Assembly: GCF_019024325.1 (NCBI RefSeq)
Contig: NZ_JAFNJS010000005.1
Coordinates: 62,001 to 126,000, forward strand
Direction: 5' to 3'
Length of the DNA stretch: 64,000 nucleotides
Source: Falsiroseomonas tokyonensis
GTDB taxonomy: Bacteria > Pseudomonadota > Alphaproteobacteria > Acetobacterales > Acetobacteraceae
A program made the translations under genes and the position numbers. How positions within the stretch are numbered: position 1 is the stretch's first letter; every line of letters starts with the position of its first letter. This document shows positions 49,257-57,951 of the stretch, in pieces. Under the pieces are notes generated by a model. The model had not been told where the DNA came from. It saw only the letters and a list, made by a program, of their open reading frames with translations, and ran no database searches.

Positions 49257-50486
49257 ATGCCCGCCATGCAAGCCATCTCGCCAGCCTCTTTCGTCGCCGC
49301 GCTACCGCGAGGGCTGCGCATCTTCATCGCCGGTTGCGGTGGCGAGCCCGGCGCCGTGCTGGATGCGATGGGGGCGCTGCCGGGCAGCACCTTGATCGCG
49401 CTGCCGGTGCCGGGCGTGAACCGTCGCGACCTCTCCGCCATCGCGCCGGTGGAGGTGGCCTTCATGACGCCGGAGTTGCGACCGGGCCTGGCCGCGGGCC
49501 GCGTGCGCTTTCGGCCGCTGCACTATTCGGCGGCCGAGGCCTGGCTGCGCGGACCGGCGCAGGCGGACATGGCCATCTTCCGATGCGCCGGGCCGCGCGA
49601 TGGCAGCGTGTCCCTCGCGCTGGCGCATGACTTCGTCCCGGCGCTGGTCGCGGCCGGTGCCACGCTGGTGGCGGTAGTCGATCCCGCGCTGCCCGATGTG
49701 CCGGATGGCGTGAGGCTGCCGCTCGATCGGCTGCACGCGCTGGTCGACGGGCCCTCAGCCAATCCGCTGCTGCCGCTGGAGGAACCCGGCGAGGCCTTGC
49801 AGGCTCTGGCTGTGCATGCGGCGGCGCTCGTGCGGGATGGCGATACGGTGCAGGCGGGCATCGGCCCGGCGGCGGCCGCGGTGCTCGGCGCGCTGCGCGG
49901 GCATCGGCGCCTGCGCTTTCATGCTGGCATGATTTCGGACGCCGTGCCCGCGCTGCTGGATGCCGGCGCGCTGGAGCATGCGACGACCGGCACGGCGCTC
50001 GGCACCCAGGCGCTGTATGACCGCGTGGCGCGGGAGAGCCGCATCGCCTTCCGCGCGGTGTCGGAGACGCATGATGCCGGGCGGCTCGCCGCGATTCCGA
50101 ACCTCGTCGCGATCAATGCGGCGGTGGAGGTGGACCTGCTCGGCCAGGCGAATTCGGAGGTGATCGAGGGCCGGCAGATCTCCGGCCATGGCGGCGTCGC
50201 GGATTTTGTGCGTGGCGCGCGGCGCAGCCCGGGCGGGCGGGCGGTGACGGCGCTGCTCTCGACCGGTCGCGGCGGCCGGATCAGCCGCATCGTGCCGGCT
50301 CTCGCCGCCGGCACGCCCGTGGCGATCACGCGCGCCGATATCGATGTGGTGGTGACGGAACATGGCGTGGCGGAGCTGCGCCATGCCGATCTGGACCAGC
50401 GGGCAGAGCGGCTGATCCGTATCGCCGCGCCGCCATTCCGCGATGTGCTGGCAAATCAGTGGGATGCGATGCGCCGCGCGATGTAG
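49257..50486 (+). CDS. Acetyl-CoA hydrolase/transferase family protein
   Basis: 409 residues resembling 4-hydroxybutyrate/acetate CoA-transferases. GDTVQAGIGPAAAAVLGAL, the catalytic Glu in NAAVEVDLLGQANSEVI and a C-terminal GRGGRISRIVPALAAGTPVAITRADIDVVVTEHGVAELR are characteristic. It moves CoA from a donor thioester to a carboxylate, or hydrolyses a thioester. The N-terminal half is more diverged than usual. ATG 49257 has a GGAAG site 12 bp from the operator. Confidence 0.85.
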   Translation: MPAMQAISPASFVAALPRGLRIFIAGCGGEPGAVLDAMGALPGSTLIALPVPGVNRRDLSAIAPVEVAFMTPELRPGLAAGRVRFRPLHYSAAEAWLRGPAQADMAIFRCAGPRDGSVSLALAHDFVPALVAAGATLVAVVDPALPDVPDGVRLPLDRLHALVDGPSANPLLPLEEPGEALQALAVHAAALVRDGDTVQAGIGPAAAAVLGALRGHRRLRFHAGMISDAVPALLDAGALEHATTGTALGTQALYDRVARESRIAFRAVSETHDAGRLAAIPNLVAINAAVEVDLLGQANSEVIEGRQISGHGGVADFVRGARRSPGGRAVTALLSTGRGGRISRIVPALAAGTPVAITRADIDVVVTEHGVAELRHADLDQRAERLIRIAAPPFRDVLANQWDAMRRAM

Positions 50487-50488
50487 CG

Positions 50489-51616
50489 CTATTGCGAAAG
50501 GCGCCGCCGCGCCTCAGCCACCACCTCGGCCGTGTGTTCCCCGAGCGCGGGCAGGCGGGGGTTCAGCTGGCCGGGCTCGTCGCGGAACTTGATGGGCAGG
50601 CCGATATGAAGGTTGCCCTCCTCATCCCGCACCAGCATTTGCCGCGCCGCGACTTGCGGGCCCGCGAAGGCTTCCTTCAGGTCCAGCACCGGCGCGAAGC
50701 ACACGTCGCGGCCGGCGAACCAGGCCTCCCATTCATCGCGCGTGCGCGTGCCAAAAATCTCGCGCAGGAAGGTTTGAGCAGGTTCGTGGCCGGGGCCGGG
50801 TGGGCCGGAGGCGCCGGGGATCAGGTCGGGGCGGTCCAGGGCGTGCAGCAGCGTCTCGACGAACTTGTGCTCGCTGCCGCCGAGCACCACCCATTTGCCG
50901 TCGCGCGTCGGATAGATGCCGTAGAAGGCGCCGCCGCCCCATTGGCGCTCGTGCTTGACCACGGGCGCGCGGTCCTCGCCGAAGACCGCGCCGGTGGCGT
51001 TGGGCAGCCAGGACAGGGTGGCGTCGAACATCGCCATGTCGATCACGTCGCCACGGCCCGTTGTCTCGCGCCGCAGCAGCGCCATCAGGATGCCCGATAG
51101 CGCGAGGAGGGAGGCGGTGACATCCGCCACGGGAATACCGGGATTGGTCGGCTTGCCATCCTGGCCCAAATTGACGGAGAGCGTGCCGGCCAGCGCCTCC
51201 ACCGCCAGGTCATGCGCCGGGCGGCGGCTTTCGGGCCCGTCCTGGCCGAAGGCGGAGATGGAGCAATAGACCAGCCGCGGGTTCAGCGCCGTCATCGCGG
51301 TGGCCCCGATGCCGAGGCGATCCGCGACGCCGGGCCGGAAGGCCTCCACCATCACGTCGCAGGTCCGCGCGATATCGCGGAAGGCGGCCAGCTCCTCGGG
51401 CTTCTTCAGGTCCAGCACGATGGATTTCTTGCCGCGACCGATGTTGCGGAACCACACGCTGTGCCCGCCGGCGCGCTGGCCGATGCTGCGCACGGGCTCG
51501 CCGCTCGGCGGTTCCAGCTTGATCACCTCCGCGCCGTGATCCGCCAGCACCGTGGTGAGATACGGCCCCGGCAGGAACAGCGACAGGTCCAGCACGCGGA
51601 TGCCCTGCACCTTCAT
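50489..51616 (-). CDS. CaiB/BaiF class III CoA-transferase 2
   Basis: 375 residues starting MKVQGIRVLDLSLFLPGPYLTTVLADHGAEVIKLEPP. The catalytic Asp is in RRPAHDLAVEALAGT; ADVTASLLALSGILMALLRRE and the C-terminal FAPVLDLKEAFAGPQVAARQM are typical. Class III enzymes transfer CoA between dicarboxylates or carnitine/bile acid-type acids. It follows another family member after 2 bp; a pair may form a heteromer or act on different acids. Confidence 0.9.
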   Translation of the reverse strand: MKVQGIRVLDLSLFLPGPYLTTVLADHGAEVIKLEPPSGEPVRSIGQRAGGHSVWFRNIGRGKKSIVLDLKKPEELAAFRDIARTCDVMVEAFRPGVADRLGIGATAMTALNPRLVYCSISAFGQDGPESRRPAHDLAVEALAGTLSVNLGQDGKPTNPGIPVADVTASLLALSGILMALLRRETTGRGDVIDMAMFDATLSWLPNATGAVFGEDRAPVVKHERQWGGGAFYGIYPTRDGKWVVLGGSEHKFVETLLHALDRPDLIPGASGPPGPGHEPAQTFLREIFGTRTRDEWEAWFAGRDVCFAPVLDLKEAFAGPQVAARQMLVRDEEGNLHIGLPIKFRDEPGQLNPRLPALGEHTAEVVAEARRRLSQ

Positions 51617-51618
51617 GG

Positions 51619-52881
51619 TCAGACCGCCCCCAGCGCCCGCAACTGGGCGATTTCCGTTTCCGTGTAGCCGGCCTCCGCCAGCACCGCCGCGCTATCCGCG
51701 CCATGGGCGGGGGCGGCGCAGCCGGGCAGGCGCTGCCCGTCCAGCTTGATGGCGCTGGCCACCACCTTGAGGTCCCCGCGTGCCGGATGCGGCAGCTCCA
51801 GCACGCCGCCCTGGCTGCGGAAATAGGGGTTGTCCAGCGCCTCGGCCAGGCTGAGCACGGGCGCCACCGGCACCTTGCCCGCCAGCGCCTCCACCCATTG
51901 CGCGGAGTTGCGCGCGCGCATCACCGGATCGAGTGCGCGCATGAGATCCTCGCGATTCGCCAGCCGATCGTCGAAGCCCTTGAAGCGCGGGTCGGCGACG
52001 AGCTCCGGCACGCCGGCAATTTCGCAAAAGCTGCGCCAGAAGCCGGGCTTGATGCACATGACGAAGACATGGCCATCGGCTGTCGGGAACATCTCGCAGG
52101 GCACGACGGAGGGATGCCCCCCGCGCGGCCGCCGCGGCACCACGGTGCTGTCGTTCAGGTACCAGGTGGCGACATAGGTCAGGTTCTGCATCGCCACGTC
52201 ATAGAGCGACACATCCATGTCGCAGCCGCGCCCGCTGGCGCGCGCGCCCATCACGCCGGCGAGCAGCGCGGTGGCTGCGGTGAGGCCGGAGAGGAAATCG
52301 ACCAGCGACAGGCCGGCGCGCGCCGGCAGCGCATCCGGCTCGCCGGTCATGGCGCAGAAGCCGGCCTCGGCCTGGGCCAGATAGTCATAGGCCGGCCAGG
52401 CGGCGCGCGGGCCGGTGCGGCCATAGCCGGAGAGATGCACGCAGACGATGCCGGGCTTCACCTGCCCCAGCGCGGCATAGTCCAGGCCGAGCTTCGCCGG
52501 CAGGTCGCCGCGCAGATTGTTCAGCACCGCATCCGCATCCCGCACCAGGCGGTGCAGCGCATCCCGCGCGCCGGGCTTGCGCAGGTCGAGCGTCAGGCTG
52601 CGCTTGTTGCGGTTGAAGGTCTGGAAGTACTGGCTGTCATTCTCGCCGAGCGGATGCCCGCCGGTGTGGCGCGCGATGTCGCCCGGCAACTCGCCCTCGG
52701 CCGCCGGCTGTTCCACCTTCACCACCTCGGCGCCGAGATCGGCGAGGTTCATGGTGGCGAAGGGGCCGGCGCCGAATTGTTCGAAGCTGATGATCCGGAG
52801 GCCGGCCAACGGAAGCTTTGGTTGGCGGGGCCGATTCAGACCTTCGCGGCCTTCGCCGCTGCGGTCATCGGACCCGCTCAC
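51619..52881 (-). CDS. CaiB/BaiF class III CoA-transferase 1
   Basis: 420 residues. LAGLRIISFEQFGAGPFATMNLADLGAEVVKVEQP, NRNKRSLTLDLRKPGARDAL and the catalytic Asp in WPAYDYLAQAEAGF identify the family. The GTG at 52881 overlaps the acyl-CoA dehydrogenase stop (GTGA) and adds a roughly 25-residue leader before the conserved core. Together with that gene it suggests a dicarboxylate is activated and then dehydrogenated, as in methylsuccinate/itaconate-type routes. Confidence 0.9.
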   Translation of the reverse strand: MSGSDDRSGEGREGLNRPRQPKLPLAGLRIISFEQFGAGPFATMNLADLGAEVVKVEQPAAEGELPGDIARHTGGHPLGENDSQYFQTFNRNKRSLTLDLRKPGARDALHRLVRDADAVLNNLRGDLPAKLGLDYAALGQVKPGIVCVHLSGYGRTGPRAAWPAYDYLAQAEAGFCAMTGEPDALPARAGLSLVDFLSGLTAATALLAGVMGARASGRGCDMDVSLYDVAMQNLTYVATWYLNDSTVVPRRPRGGHPSVVPCEMFPTADGHVFVMCIKPGFWRSFCEIAGVPELVADPRFKGFDDRLANREDLMRALDPVMRARNSAQWVEALAGKVPVAPVLSLAEALDNPYFRSQGGVLELPHPARGDLKVVASAIKLDGQRLPGCAAPAHGADSAAVLAEAGYTETEIAQLRALGAV

Positions 52882-54047
52882 GCCGGAAACCGCTCGACCA
52901 GCTGTTTGGCGATAATGATGCGCTGGATCTCGTTCGTGCCCTCGCCGATGCACATCAGGGGTGCGTCGCGATAGTAGCGCTCCACATGGTATTCCTTGGA
53001 ATAGCCGTAGCCGCCGTGGATGCGCAGCGCCTCCAGGCTGTTCTCCACCGCAGCCTCGCTGGCGAAGTATTTCGCCATGCCGGCCTCCATGTCGCAGCGC
53101 AGGCCGGCATCGTAGATGCGCGCCGCGTCATAGGTCAGCAGCCGCGCCGCCTGCACCCGCGTGGCCATCTCGCCGAGCTTGAGCTGGATCGCCTGGTGCT
53201 CGCAGATCGGCTTGCCCATGGTCTTCCGAATCTGGCTGTAGCGGACGGAATCCATCAGGGCGGCGGAGGCGAGGCCGCAGCCGCGGGCCGCCACGTTGAT
53301 TCGGCCCAGCTCCAGACCGCCCAGCGCGGTCTGCAGTCCCTGGCCCTCGATCCCGCCGATGAGATTGGCGGCCGGCACGCGGTAGTCGTCGAAGACAAGC
53401 TCGGCGCTGTCGATGCCCTTGTAGCCCAGCTTCTCCAGCTTCTTCGAAACCGAGAAGCCGGGGCCCTTCGGCGCCAGCAGCATGGACATGCCCTTGTGGC
53501 GCGGCTTCGCCTCGCTGTCCGTCTTCACAAGCAGCGCGAAGCAGGAGCCGTGGATGCCGTTGCTGATCCAGGTCTTGGTGCCGTTGACGATGTAGTGGTC
53601 GCCATCCCGCACCGCGCGGGTGCGGATCGCCTGCAGGTCCGTGCCGCAATCCGGCTCGGTCAGCGCCAGCCCGCCGCGGATCTCGCCGCTGGCGAATTTC
53701 GGCAGCCATTCCGCCTTCTGTGCATCGGTGCCGAGGCGGGAGACGCAGGCGGCCATGATCAGGTGGCTGTTGAAGATGCCGGAGAGCGACATCCACACTT
53801 CCGCGATCTTCTCGACGATCTTCGCATAGACCGTGGCCGAGAGGCCGAGCCCGCCATACTCCACCGGGATGGTGGCGCCGAACAGACCGAGTTCCTTCAT
53901 CTGCTCGACCATCTCGGCCGGCCATTCATCCGCATGTTCCAGCCGCAGCACATGCGGGCGCACGTCGCGGTCCAGCCACTTGGCGATGGTGTCGAGGAGG
54001 GCGGCCTCCTCCTCGGCTTCGGCCGAGCGGGCGACATGCGTGTCCAT
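52878..54047 (-). CDS. Acyl-CoA dehydrogenase
   Basis: 389-residue FAD enzyme introducing an alpha,beta double bond into an acyl-CoA. Signatures are LALTEPDCGTDLQAIRTRA, NGTKTWISNG, LELGRINVAARGCGLA and the C-terminal RIHGGYGYSKEYHVERYYRDAPLMCIGEGTNEIQ, with the catalytic Glu in GEGTNEIQ. Electrons would go to ETF (not in the window). First gene of the acad-caiB-caiB unit, 21 bp from a GntR-type palindrome. Confidence 0.95.
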   Translation of the reverse strand: MDTHVARSAEAEEEAALLDTIAKWLDRDVRPHVLRLEHADEWPAEMVEQMKELGLFGATIPVEYGGLGLSATVYAKIVEKIAEVWMSLSGIFNSHLIMAACVSRLGTDAQKAEWLPKFASGEIRGGLALTEPDCGTDLQAIRTRAVRDGDHYIVNGTKTWISNGIHGSCFALLVKTDSEAKPRHKGMSMLLAPKGPGFSVSKKLEKLGYKGIDSAELVFDDYRVPAANLIGGIEGQGLQTALGGLELGRINVAARGCGLASAALMDSVRYSQIRKTMGKPICEHQAIQLKLGEMATRVQAARLLTYDAARIYDAGLRCDMEAGMAKYFASEAAVENSLEALRIHGGYGYSKEYHVERYYRDAPLMCIGEGTNEIQRIIIAKQLVERFPA

Positions 54048-54068
54048 GGCGGCGATCCCCGTTGAAAC

Positions 54069-54080
54069 TTGTCCGGACAA
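54069..54080. promoter_or_regulatory. GntR-type operator 4 (acyl-CoA dehydrogenase unit)
   Basis: Perfect TTGTCCGGACAA between the PrpD gene end (54104) and the acyl-CoA dehydrogenase start (54047). Confidence 0.7.
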
Positions 54081-54103
54081 ATATCGGCCGGAACCGCTCC
54101 GCG

Positions 54104-55486
54104 TCAAGCTTTCCCGGCGACCGCCGCAACCAGATCGGCGACATTTCCCAGCTGCTCGATCCCCGTAACCAGGTCGCGCAGCACCACGGCGCGGGCCTCC
54201 GGAACCGGCGGCACGGCGTGGCGGCAGCAGCGGAAGAATTTTTCCTCGTTGTCCGCGGCGGAAAGCGGCACGGCGGGGTGGCCGTAGATGCGCGGCAGGG
54301 TGATGGACAGCGTCTGGCCAGAGGTGAGACGCACCTCCACCACCTGCGGGTCCAGTGTGTTCTCGTCCGTATTGCCATCGGGCTCCAGCCGCACCAGGGC
54401 GGCGTAGCGATGCACCTCCGGGTCGCGCAGCGCCTCGCCCCGAAAGTCCGGCACGTCGCAGCGCCCCTTGGCGAGGAAGACGGCGGCGACGAAGGGCAGG
54501 CAGAGCTTGGCATAGTTCGAGGCAGGGTCTGGCACGTTCGGCCGCCCGACCAGGCGCAGCACCAGCGGAGGCGCCCGGCACACCACCTCCGCCACCTGAT
54601 CCGCCGCAAAGCCGTGCTGCATCATCAGGTCGCGCAACCCATGCACCACGCCATGCGTCAGCCGGCCGGAGGGGAAGGGCTTGTGGGACAGCTTTTCGAT
54701 CTGCCATTCCCGCCCGAGCACCGACGTGACCCGTTCGGGATGCACGTCCTGTTCTATGAGGGAAAAATAGCCGTAGCGGCCGGTGAAGACGTCGAGGGGC
54801 CCCTGCATGCCGGCGGCCGCAAGATCCGTCGCCGCGATGGCGCCCCGCGCATTGAAGCCGATCTGCAGGCCCAGCAGCGGCGAGCCCTCGAGATGCGCCT
54901 GCAGATTGCCGCTGGTCTGGCCATACATATGGCCGAAGGCGCTGCGCGTGGTTGCGATGTCGAAGCCGGCAAGATTGGCGATCGCCGCCGTGGCGCCGAA
55001 GCCGCCCGCCGTCGCCGGGCGGAAGAAGCGCAGCGCGGAATCGGTGGCGACGCCGAGCAGCCCGGCCGTATCCACCCCCACCGCCATGGCGGCCAGGAAG
55101 CGGTCGCCGGAGACAGGCCGGCCGCGCGCCGCCTCCCGTTCGCACCAGGCGAAAAGCGCGGAGAGCAGCGTCGCCATCGGGTGGACCACCGCGCGCTCAT
55201 GCACGCAGTCGAATTCCAGGCAGTGGATCAGATAGGCGTTGACGATGGCCGCCGAGCCCGCGGACATGCGCCGTCCGCCGAGCCAGGCCGTCGCCTCCTC
55301 CCCCGGTCCCCATTGCGCGGCGAGGTCCAGCACCGTCTGCACATTGGCGCCGCTGCTGCCGGCAATCGCCACGCCCAGCGTATCCAGCAGGAAGGTCTTT
55401 GCCGCAGCGATCGCCGCGGGCGGCAAGTCCGCGCGGCGCGTGCTGACGGCGTGGCGGGCGAAGGCTTCGGCCAGGTCCTGGGTCAT
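54104..55486 (-). CDS. MmgE/PrpD family protein 2
   Basis: 460 residues. LLDTLGVAIAGSSGANVQTVLDLAAQWG, NAYLIHCLEFDCVHERAVVHPMATLLSAL, GATAAIANLAGFD and YGQTSGNLQAHLEG are conserved MmgE/PrpD blocks; SHKPFPSGRLTHGVVHGL is the later active-site region. It differs clearly from family member 1 in the same island, so the two probably handle different steps or substrates. Its start overlaps the deacetylase stop (ATGA). Confidence 0.9.
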   Translation of the reverse strand: MTQDLAEAFARHAVSTRRADLPPAAIAAAKTFLLDTLGVAIAGSSGANVQTVLDLAAQWGPGEEATAWLGGRRMSAGSAAIVNAYLIHCLEFDCVHERAVVHPMATLLSALFAWCEREAARGRPVSGDRFLAAMAVGVDTAGLLGVATDSALRFFRPATAGGFGATAAIANLAGFDIATTRSAFGHMYGQTSGNLQAHLEGSPLLGLQIGFNARGAIAATDLAAAGMQGPLDVFTGRYGYFSLIEQDVHPERVTSVLGREWQIEKLSHKPFPSGRLTHGVVHGLRDLMMQHGFAADQVAEVVCRAPPLVLRLVGRPNVPDPASNYAKLCLPFVAAVFLAKGRCDVPDFRGEALRDPEVHRYAALVRLEPDGNTDENTLDPQVVEVRLTSGQTLSITLPRIYGHPAVPLSAADNEEKFFRCCRHAVPPVPEARAVVLRDLVTGIEQLGNVADLVAAVAGKA

Positions 55487-56367
55487 CGCGCTGCGGGCTC
55501 CGCCGGGGCTGGGGTGTGTGCGGCAAAGGCACGGGCGATCTCGGCGCGCGTCGCGAACCAGACGCCCGGCTTGCTGCGGGCATGCTGCAGGAAGCGGCCA
55601 AAAGCGCCGATGCGGCCGGGCCGGCCGATGATGCGCAAATGCACGCCGAGCGACATCATGCGCGGCGCGCTCGCGCCTTCCTCCAGCAGCACCTCGAAAG
55701 TCTCGATGGCGTAGTCCAGCCATTGCTGCGGCGTATAGCCGGGCGCCAGCCAGAACTTCATGTCGTTGCTGTCCAGCGCATACGGGACGATGACGATGGC
55801 GCGCGGCCCATCCTGCGTCTCCACCACATCCCAGCGCGGCACATCGTCGGAGAAGTCGTCCATGTGATAGAGGAAGCCTTCCTCCGCCAGCGTCGTGCGC
55901 AGCCGCGGCGAATGCAGATACCGGGAAAGCCATCCGAGCGGCCGATGTCCCGCGGTCTGGCGGATGCTCTCCACCGCCTTGCGCACGAAATCGCGTTCCC
56001 GCGCCTCGTCAAAGGAGAACTGGTGCACCCAGCGCCAGCCATGGCTGCAGGCCTCGTGCCCGCCGGCGGCGATCGCCTGGCCGATCTCCGGCGCGCGTTC
56101 CAGCGCCTGCGCCGCCGCGGTGAAGGTGGCCTTCACCTCATGCTTGGCGAGCTGCGCCGCCACCCGCGGCCAGCCTGCCCGGATGCCGTAGAGGTAGTTG
56201 GATTCATTGGCATAGTTGCGGATGGGGATCTTCAGCGCGACGCCGAGCTCATCCACCGGCTCCGGCCCCTTGTCGCCGTCCCGCACCGACATCTCGGCGC
56301 CTTCCTCGACATTGACGACGACGGACAGAGCGAGGCGGGCATCCTGGGGCCAGAGGGCTTGCGGCAT
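55483..56367 (-). CDS. Polysaccharide deacetylase-fold hydrolase (cyclic imide hydrolase/PuuE-like)
   Basis: 294 residues with a NodB-type barrel: SVVVNVEEGAEMS, IRNYANESNYLYGIRAGWPRV, VKATFTAAAQALERAPE, and HEACSHGWRWVHQ. That last motif and the lack of a classical FDDG box place it with PuuE allantoinase and cyclic-imide hydrolases and not with chitin or peptidoglycan deacetylases; there is no signal peptide, so it is cytoplasmic. Likely reaction: hydrolytic opening of a cyclic amide, imide or ureide. It heads a two-gene unit with PrpD 2 and has an operator 14 bp upstream. Confidence 0.82.
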   Translation of the reverse strand: MPQALWPQDARLALSVVVNVEEGAEMSVRDGDKGPEPVDELGVALKIPIRNYANESNYLYGIRAGWPRVAAQLAKHEVKATFTAAAQALERAPEIGQAIAAGGHEACSHGWRWVHQFSFDEARERDFVRKAVESIRQTAGHRPLGWLSRYLHSPRLRTTLAEEGFLYHMDDFSDDVPRWDVVETQDGPRAIVIVPYALDSNDMKFWLAPGYTPQQWLDYAIETFEVLLEEGASAPRMMSLGVHLRIIGRPGRIGAFGRFLQHARSKPGVWFATRAEIARAFAAHTPAPAEPAAR

Positions 56368-56381
56368 GGGGCTACCTGATG

Positions 56382-56393
56382 TTGTCCGGACAA
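56382..56393. promoter_or_regulatory. GntR-type operator 5 (deacetylase unit)
   Basis: Perfect TTGTCCGGACAA between gntR (stop 56428) and the deacetylase start (56367). Confidence 0.7.
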
Positions 56394-56427
56394 ATCCTAC
56401 CGAAGCCGCGCCGCGCGTAAAGGGTGC

Positions 56428-57210
56428 TCAGCCCTCGCCACGCCGCAGGCGCATCGCATAGGTGAAGCGTTCCGCCGGATGCCAGCTGCGGGACAGCAGC
56501 AGGGTCGCGCCATCCGTGCCCAGGTAGCGGCGCACGAAGCGCATGCCGACCTCGCGCCGCTTGCGGCCCAGCGCCTCCGCCACGCGGGCGGGCAGGGCGG
56601 CGGCGGTGATCTCCTGCACCACCTCCGCCACCTCCACCCCGAAGCGGCTTTCGATCAGCGCATAGATCGCGCCACGCTCCGACAGGGCACTGCTGATGGA
56701 GGCGAAGCGCGGATGGATCAGGATCTCGGCGGTCGCGATCGGGTTGCCATCCTGGCCGATCCGCAGGCCTTCCAGCTGCAGCCAGGTTTCGCCCGGCTGC
56801 GCGGGGATGGCGGCCGCATCCTCCGAGGTCAGCGGCGCCATGCGGCGGTCGCGGATCTCCAGCCGCGTATCGGCGGCGTATTGGAACAGGGATTCGATGC
56901 TGCGCAGCGACTGCACCGTGCCGCTCGGCGCCTCCCGCGCCACCACCATGGTGCCGGCGCCTTGCCGCCGCTCGACCAGCCCGGCCTCGACCAGCCGGCG
57001 CAGCGCCTCCCGGATCGTGTGGCGGGAGACCTGCAGGCTTTCGCAGAGCTCGGCCTCCGTCGGCAGCAGCGTGCCGATGGCGTAGCGGCCTTCCGCGATC
57101 GCCTCCCGCAGCTGGCCCTCGATTTGGGCATAAAGGGGCGGCCGCGGCGTATCCGGCCGGGATGCGGCGCGGGTCAGTGCCACGGCCTCCGTGCTGATTG
57201 CATGGTCCAT
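56428..57210 (-). CDS. GntR-family transcriptional regulator, HutC subfamily
   Basis: 260 residues. A winged-helix DNA-binding domain near residues 25-95 (PLYAQIEGQLREAIAEG, GTLLPTEAELCESLQVSRHTIREALRRLVEAGLVERRQGAGTMVV) is joined to a UTRA ligand-binding domain (GETWLQLEGLRIGQDGNPIATAEILIHPRF, GAIYALIESRFGVEV). HutC-type repressors bind palindromes and release them on binding a pathway acid. ATG 57210 has GGAGGGG just upstream; longer frames start only at a TTG inside the operator. It is the obvious reader of the six TTGTCCGGACAA sites, including one 36 bp upstream of itself. Confidence 0.92.
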   Translation of the reverse strand: MDHAISTEAVALTRAASRPDTPRPPLYAQIEGQLREAIAEGRYAIGTLLPTEAELCESLQVSRHTIREALRRLVEAGLVERRQGAGTMVVAREAPSGTVQSLRSIESLFQYAADTRLEIRDRRMAPLTSEDAAAIPAQPGETWLQLEGLRIGQDGNPIATAEILIHPRFASISSALSERGAIYALIESRFGVEVAEVVQEITAAALPARVAEALGRKRREVGMRFVRRYLGTDGATLLLSRSWHPAERFTYAMRLRRGEG

Positions 57211-57246
57211 CCCCTCCGTCCTTGGGGGAAGGCTAGCCGCTTGGCC

Positions 57247-57258
57247 TTGTCCGGACAA
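57247..57258. promoter_or_regulatory. GntR-type operator 6 (gntR autoregulation)
   Basis: Perfect TTGTCCGGACAA between the DUF2848 gene end (57271) and the gntR start (57210). Confidence 0.7.
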
Positions 57259-57270
57259 CCGGCGGCTGCA

Positions 57271-57951
57271 TCAGCTGATGACGGGCAGCTCCACCACCTC
57301 ATAGGCATGCCGCAGGCTGCGTCCGCGGACGGGGTCGTGCAGTTCCATGGTGAAGCGGCTGGCAGGACGGATACCGCCGATGGCGCCCAGCGTGCCGCAG
57401 AACATCAGGCTGCCGGGCGGCAGGGCAGGGCCGCCGGGGCGGCGCGCCAGCAGGTCGCGCGGGTGGCGCAGCGCGGCCAGGGTGCCGTCCTGGTACAGCA
57501 CCTCCTGCCCGCCGATTGTGGCCCAGGCGCGCAGCACCAGCGCATCCCAATGGCCCTCCACCTCCGCGAACCGCCAGAGGCCCTGGCCGATGGGCTTGCC
57601 GCAGAGCTGCTTGGACAGTGCGATGCCCGCGGCCTCCGCCTTGCGGTCGGTATGGTCCGAGCCCAGGCCGAGCCAGAGGCCATCGGCCAGCGAGACCAGC
57701 ACCGGCTCGACCTCGCCCGAACTATCCGGCCCCAGCACCTCCAGCCGCTTCGCCTGGGTCAGGTTGGCCGCCGCCGCGCGGTAGTAGACGGGCACGGAGG
57801 AGGGGGGCGGCACGCCGATGGCCGCCAGTTCCTCGATATGATGCTGCACCGCCGCCTCGTCGCGCCCGGTCCAGCCGGCGATGATGAGTTGGTCCGGGGT
57901 GACGCCGATCCGGTCCATACCGGACTCGGAGATCCGGTCGAAGGTCAGCAT
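57271..57951 (-). CDS. DUF2848 family protein
   Basis: 226 residues. VPVYYRAAAANLTQAKRLEVLGPDSSGEVEPVLV, GLWLGLGSDHTDRKAEAAGIALSKQLCGKPIG and LMFCGTLGAIGGIRP match DUF2848, a family with distant likeness to the fumarylacetoacetate hydrolase fold. The His/Asp/Glu-rich segment GSDHTDRKAE may bind metal. Its start overlaps the dctM stop by one base, so it is the last gene of the TRAP 2 operon and could act on the imported compound. No activity is established. Confidence 0.82.
   Translation of the reverse strand: MLTFDRISESGMDRIGVTPDQLIIAGWTGRDEAAVQHHIEELAAIGVPPPSSVPVYYRAAAANLTQAKRLEVLGPDSSGEVEPVLVSLADGLWLGLGSDHTDRKAEAAGIALSKQLCGKPIGQGLWRFAEVEGHWDALVLRAWATIGGQEVLYQDGTLAALRHPRDLLARRPGGPALPPGSLMFCGTLGAIGGIRPASRFTMELHDPVRGRSLRHAYEVVELPVIS

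Noticed and set aside
55483-56367. Deacetylase gene as a cell-wall or chitin deacetylase
   Set aside because: No signal peptide, no classical FDDG motif, and the HExCSHG motif and catabolic context fit PuuE/cyclic-imide hydrolases better.
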